Below, one piece after another: positions 5,309-8,486 of a stretch of 8,486 nt of DNA; positions within the stretch are counted from its first letter, which is position 1, and the number at the start of each line of letters is the position of its first letter. The position numbers and the translations under genes were made by a program. Source of the DNA: JABWBR01 sp036741235. GTDB lineage: Bacteria; Bacteroidota; Bacteroidia; Chitinophagales; Saprospiraceae. The stretch covers positions 1 to 8,486 of the forward strand of contig DAINSQ010000201.1 of NCBI GenBank assembly GCA_036741235.1, in the 5' to 3' direction. The notes beneath the pieces are model-generated. The model did not search any database. It was not told the DNA's origin and saw only the letters and a list, made by a program, of their open reading frames with translations.

Positions 5309-6514
5309 ATGAAAACATCTTACTGGCTGGGCACGGGAGAAGCATTCGGCATTATTACCGACAACACGGCGGAGGAATACCCCAACCTGATAGCGCGTAA
5401 CGATTTTGGCGCCGGCAACGTACCCGGCCCTTCTTATAGCATGCAAGTTGAAAACGACAACAGCCGCTTGCAGATGTTGTGCAATGATTTTAATACCTAT
5501 GGGCAGGCACAAAGTTCGTCGATTTATTACGCTATAGGGCTTAAGAATGCAATATTACCAGACCAGGGGTTTTTCCTCCAACCAACCGCCAATCGCTGGG
5601 ATCAGCAGTATTCCGTACATATTAATGTTGCAGGAGTAACAACGCCATTTACCTATTTTAGATATGCGAATTACGAACACTCCCCTACAACGAACAGTCC
5701 AGTAGTTAACATTTTTAATACGAATACAATTTTTGACGAAAATACTAATAACACCTGCGGCAAAAACACTTGTGAAGGCGAATCATGGCCTTGTGAGCAG
5801 GAAAAAATAAACGAGTGGGAGCAAGAAATCAGCCAGGCCGGCGCCTGGGGTTTACCCCCGGCCGAAACAGCGCAACGCATCAGGGAATTAGAATACTTGC
5901 AAGACCAACTGGCAATCGATATGGTGCGCAGGCTGGTGTTGGCCGATAGCGGCGCGCTGGCAGCGGAGCGATTAGATGTATTACTTTCTGCGCTTCCGCA
6001 TTTGAATACGGACAAAGTCGTATTAGAACAGCGTTACGGCGCCGGTGGCAGTATGGGATTGGTACAAAGTGGCGACCTGAATTCGGAACAATACATCGGC
6101 CAGAAAGAAATAATCGACCCGAATATTCCCCGCCAGGATGTGCATGATATTGTTCAACAAGCGTATAAGTCGCGAAAAAACATAAGATTGGGCTATACGC
6201 CTGTTAATAATCCTGGAATTAGTGTTGTAAAAAATGAAGCATCCTCCCGGAGTAAAACTAGTTCTACCTTTTATCCTAATCCTGCCAGGTCTTGTGATTA
6301 TGTTAACCTCAACCTTAAGATTAGCGAAAAATCCTATCGAGTAGAATGGCGAGATCTTTTTGGGCGTACCATAATGGCTAGTGATTTAGGGCCGATTTCA
6401 GATACCGATTTTAGATGCCCTACACCTTGCGGTATAGTTCCAGGATATTATGTTCTTCATGTCTTCAACAGTGATAATCTTGTCGATAACCTACCCATCG
6501 TACTGCTTGATTGA
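5309..6514 (+). CDS. T9SS sorting-domain protein lacking a signal peptide (probable 5'-truncated beta-helix surface protein)
   Basis: 401 residues from the ATG at 5309. Residues 1-148 (e.g. SRLQMLCNDFN, then NRWDQQYSVHIN and FTYFRY) resemble the last coils of right-handed beta-helix surface proteins of Saprospiria, from my memory of that family. A Cys cluster follows (150, 155, 162), then a charged helical, possibly coiled-coil stretch at about 163-240. A type A T9SS C-terminal sorting domain starts near 317 with FYPNP (321-325) and ends with GYYVLHVFNSDN and a short beta tail. T9SS cargo must first cross the inner membrane by Sec, yet no signal peptide is present. Extending to TTG 5225 adds a hydrophobic stretch (LLFGVIFIFAKYF) but with no positive n-region, and that codon lies within the promoter. 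I infer a remnant or recombination cassette. Codon use turns AT-rich from about 6160. Function is unknown. Confidence 0.75.
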   Translation: MKTSYWLGTGEAFGIITDNTAEEYPNLIARNDFGAGNVPGPSYSMQVENDNSRLQMLCNDFNTYGQAQSSSIYYAIGLKNAILPDQGFFLQPTANRWDQQYSVHINVAGVTTPFTYFRYANYEHSPTTNSPVVNIFNTNTIFDENTNNTCGKNTCEGESWPCEQEKINEWEQEISQAGAWGLPPAETAQRIRELEYLQDQLAIDMVRRLVLADSGALAAERLDVLLSALPHLNTDKVVLEQRYGAGGSMGLVQSGDLNSEQYIGQKEIIDPNIPRQDVHDIVQQAYKSRKNIRLGYTPVNNPGISVVKNEASSRSKTSSTFYPNPARSCDYVNLNLKISEKSYRVEWRDLFGRTIMASDLGPISDTDFRCPTPCGIVPGYYVLHVFNSDNLVDNLPIVLLD

Positions 6515-6530
6515 TCACATTAGCTTCACA

Positions 6531-6567
6531 TTTCTCCCTATCCGAGCCAAGCTCGGATAGGGAGAAA
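6531..6567. terminator. 17-bp perfect hairpin, terminator-like, between two T9SS genes
   Basis: The arms 6531-6547 (TTTCTCCCTATCCGAGC) and 6551-6567 are exact reverse complements around a CAA loop. The hairpin begins 17 bases after the stop codon of the upstream gene and ends 11 bases before the ATG at 6579. It is GC-rich near the loop but followed by AAATATATT rather than a T-run, so it is not a canonical intrinsic terminator. It could stop or process the upstream transcript. In a read-through mRNA it would shield the next start codon. Confidence 0.6.
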
Positions 6568-6578
6568 AATATATTGCT

Positions 6579-8084
6579 ATGAACAGCCGTTTGATTTTTC
6601 TCATGGTATTTTTATTTATTTTAAGAATTATACCATCAAAATCTCAAGATTACTTTAATCATTCTTACCCACCCCCGCCTGAACTTGGCCGTGGTCTACT
6701 TGGCGCTTCCCAGACTTACTATGGCTACCTTACTTCCGGAACTCAATTTTATCCTGAACCTGAAGTGATTTTTAATTCAGTGAATGAATACGGTGAAATA
6801 ATAAGTGAACACAGCTTTTCATTTCCTGGATACGAGGCCTATTTAGCTAGAGAATCTTTATTCCCTTTACCGGATCATACGTTTGTCATGGCAGGAACTG
6901 CAATTGAGATACCGGTAGGCGATACTATCATGAAAGTCTTATTTACAGCTAAGGCTAATGAAGAAGGAGAGGTTTTGTGGGCAAAAATCATAAAACAATC
7001 CCCTTGGTTTATTTCCGCCTTAAACGGCACGATGAGCGCCGACGGCAATTACGTGTTTTGCGGCCAGAGCCGGGAGATAGACACCGCTTCCAGCGACTGC
7101 CTGCTGATAAAAATCAACACAGACGGGGACTTGATGTGGGAACGCATTATCGGCGGCCCGGGCTTCCAATCGGGCGAATCCATTGCGCGAACGACCGATG
7201 GCGGCTTTGCCGTAGGCGGCAGCAACCGCACGGGCACGTACCGGCAGATCATGGTGCTGAAAACCGACGCAGATGGCAACGAGTTGTGGCGCAAGTTTAT
7301 CGGGGGCAACTACGACCAGCCCGAATTCAAATTTATCACCGCTCTCCAAAACGGCGATATTTTGGTGGGCACGGCAGCGGGAGTATCGAATTCCTTTCAC
7401 GGCGACGCTTTTGCCGCCCGCTATAGTTCCAGCGGCACACTGCTATGGCAGCAGCGGTATAACCACGAATGGAATAATTCTTTTTTTACCAAAGGACTGG
7501 AATTAGAAGACGGCAGCATCGTGATGGGCGGCTACAGAGGCGTGCTGGTAGAAACGGATAGCTTTCAGACCGTCAGCCGTTTTACCACCTTTACGCGCAT
7601 CAGCGCGGGGGGAGACGTTATCTGGGATCGCATTTTATATATCAATGAAATTGGAGTAAACGTTATATACGGTTTTATTCCTACCTCGGATGGCGGATAC
7701 TTCTGTTACGGTTCTGCAACTGATCCCACTCAACGTTCATGGGTAATTAAATTAGACGAATGGGGTTGCAACGCGCCGGGCTGCGCGCCGGTGGTGGGGG
7801 AGTCGTCGCCCCCGGGAGAAGTATCTACGCCGACGTTAGGAGCTTATCCCAACCCTTTTCAGGATCAACTGCGGCTGGAATACCGCTTGCCGCCGGGCGT
7901 GGCGCATGCGCGCTTGCAGTTCTGCGACAGCCAGGGCCGTCGTTTATTAGACACCCCGATCCTCGAAGGCGCCCCCGCCGGCGATGTGGTGTGGGCGCCG
8001 GGTAGTCTGGCGCCAGGCATTTATATTGCTACGCTTAGTGCTCAGGGGTATGCGCCGGTGTCGGTGAAGATAGTCGGGCAATAG
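6579..8084 (+). CDS. Secreted T9SS cargo protein with five propeller-like repeats
   Basis: 501 residues. A Sec signal peptide (MNSRLIFLMVFLFILRIIPSKSQ) probably is cut after Gln23. The body has five repeats of about 50-55 residues, each with a G-x3-W turn (GEVLW 130, GDLMW 183, GNELW 233, GTLLW 286, GDVIW 345) and a following [DN]G-x-x-x-x-G strand (155, 207, 258, 311, 371). This suggests a beta-propeller of the delta-60/PQQ-like type seen in many Bacteroidota secreted proteins of unknown ligand. A Cys pair (397, 402) precedes the T9SS type A sorting domain (421-501), which contains GAYPNPF and ends LAPGIYIATL and VSVKIVGQ. It is complete at both ends. GC content jumps near position 7010 (about 20% at 6601-6660, 58% at 7021-7080), drops again at 7621-7680 (30%) and rises in the sorting domain (67% at 7861-7920). 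Confidence 0.88.
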   Translation: MNSRLIFLMVFLFILRIIPSKSQDYFNHSYPPPPELGRGLLGASQTYYGYLTSGTQFYPEPEVIFNSVNEYGEIISEHSFSFPGYEAYLARESLFPLPDHTFVMAGTAIEIPVGDTIMKVLFTAKANEEGEVLWAKIIKQSPWFISALNGTMSADGNYVFCGQSREIDTASSDCLLIKINTDGDLMWERIIGGPGFQSGESIARTTDGGFAVGGSNRTGTYRQIMVLKTDADGNELWRKFIGGNYDQPEFKFITALQNGDILVGTAAGVSNSFHGDAFAARYSSSGTLLWQQRYNHEWNNSFFTKGLELEDGSIVMGGYRGVLVETDSFQTVSRFTTFTRISAGGDVIWDRILYINEIGVNVIYGFIPTSDGGYFCYGSATDPTQRSWVIKLDEWGCNAPGCAPVVGESSPPGEVSTPTLGAYPNPFQDQLRLEYRLPPGVAHARLQFCDSQGRRLLDTPILEGAPAGDVVWAPGSLAPGIYIATLSAQGYAPVSVKIVGQ

Positions 8085-8153
8085 GTCTATTCGAAAAAAT
8101 ATGTATTACGGAATAAAAATTTCGATTTTGTATATTCACCCCAAAAGAAGAAG

Positions 8154-8486
8154 ATGAAACGACTATTGATATTGTTTTTCATTGCTCAGGGTCTCATTAC
8201 GGTTGTCGTCGCACAGCCAACCCCCTGGCAGGACACCCTCTCCACTATCGACCGGATTTTTGCGGCCTGGCAGTCGACCGCCGCTCCCGGGGGCGTCTTG
8301 CGCGTGAGCAGGGGAGGGGAGTTGTTGGTTGAAAAAGCCTACGGCATGGCCGACCTGGAGCGCAACGTGATCAATACGCCCGCGACGGTATTCGAATCGG
8401 GCTCGGTGGCCAAGCAGTTTACAGCCGCCGCCGCGCTTTTGCTGGTCAGGGAAGGCAAACTCGGGCTGGATGACAACCTCTGCCAG
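8154..8486 (+). CDS. Serine hydrolase, beta-lactamase/class C PBP family (3' end outside the window)
   Basis: The first 111 residues of a PF00144-type serine hydrolase. The start MKRLLILFFIAQGLITVVVA is a Sec signal peptide, probably cut before Gln21. The body runs through PGGVLRVSRGGELLVEKAYG (45-64), ADLERN and the SxxK catalytic motif SVAK, with nucleophile Ser84 and general base Lys87 in ESGSVAKQFTAAA. The next segment, GKLGLDDNL, is the usual one after the SxxK helix. The YxN and HxG motifs lie beyond the window edge. The family includes penicillin-binding proteins, D-aminopeptidases and esterases, so calling it a resistance gene is not justified. A purine-rich AAGAAGAAG precedes the ATG. 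The 69-base gap to the previous gene is AT-rich and shows no convincing promoter. Confidence 0.9.
   Translation, partial: MKRLLILFFIAQGLITVVVAQPTPWQDTLSTIDRIFAAWQSTAAPGGVLRVSRGGELLVEKAYGMADLERNVINTPATVFESGSVAKQFTAAAALLLVREGKLGLDDNLCQ

Noticed and set aside
8116..8129. AAAAT-TTCG-ATTTT mini-hairpin as a terminator for the T9SS gene
   Set aside because: Only five A-T pairs with no GC stem. The TTCG loop is suggestive, but the structure would be too weak and could be chance in AT-rich DNA.

Overview
The window looks like a piece of a draft scaffold from a Bacteroidota bacterium, most likely a Saprospiria (Lewinella-like) lineage. The evidence is two proteins with C-terminal type IX secretion (T9SS) sorting domains, a giant FG-GAP/ASPIC lipoprotein of a Bacteroidota type, and promoters of the form TTTG-N20-TAnnTTTG. 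The lineage below phylum is inference. Two runs of exactly 100 N (3601-3700 and 4816-4915) are scaffold gaps of unknown true size.

Layout. Positions 1-218 hold no gene but are full of structure: an imperfect hairpin, then two octamer arrays of related sequence in opposite orientation. Positions 219-3491 (+) encode a 1090-residue lipoprotein with twelve calcium-binding FG-GAP/VCBS motifs and an ASPIC/UnbV domain. Its last codons run into a degenerate heptamer array. The following 110 bases carry an octamer-based direct repeat and a (CAACCTA)n array that runs into the first gap. On the minus strand follow the C-terminal 368 residues of an S41 (IRBP/tricorn-like) peptidase, the second gap, and the N-terminal 64 residues of a MarR-type regulator. 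The single long reading frame that joins these two through the N run is an artefact.

The divergent region 5110-5308 holds a promoter for each direction. Over the MarR promoter lie two near-identical 12-bp palindromes (probable autoregulatory operator). Over the rightward promoter lies a perfect 8-bp inverted repeat. The rightward gene (5309-6514) appears to be the C-terminal part of a beta-helix T9SS surface protein that has lost its signal peptide but keeps a good promoter and its sorting domain. A 17-bp perfect hairpin separates it from a complete T9SS protein with a five-repeat propeller-like region (6579-8084). The window ends inside a serine hydrolase of the beta-lactamase/PBP class C family (8154-8486, cut by the window).

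As a whole this is a cell-surface and secretion neighbourhood rather than one metabolic operon. The most unusual features are the paired, opposed 7-8 bp arrays flanking the first gene, the stacked operator-like palindromes in the divergent region, and abrupt shifts of base composition inside the two T9SS genes, which suggest domain recombination among paralogues. No mobile element, CRISPR array, tRNA or rRNA was recognised.
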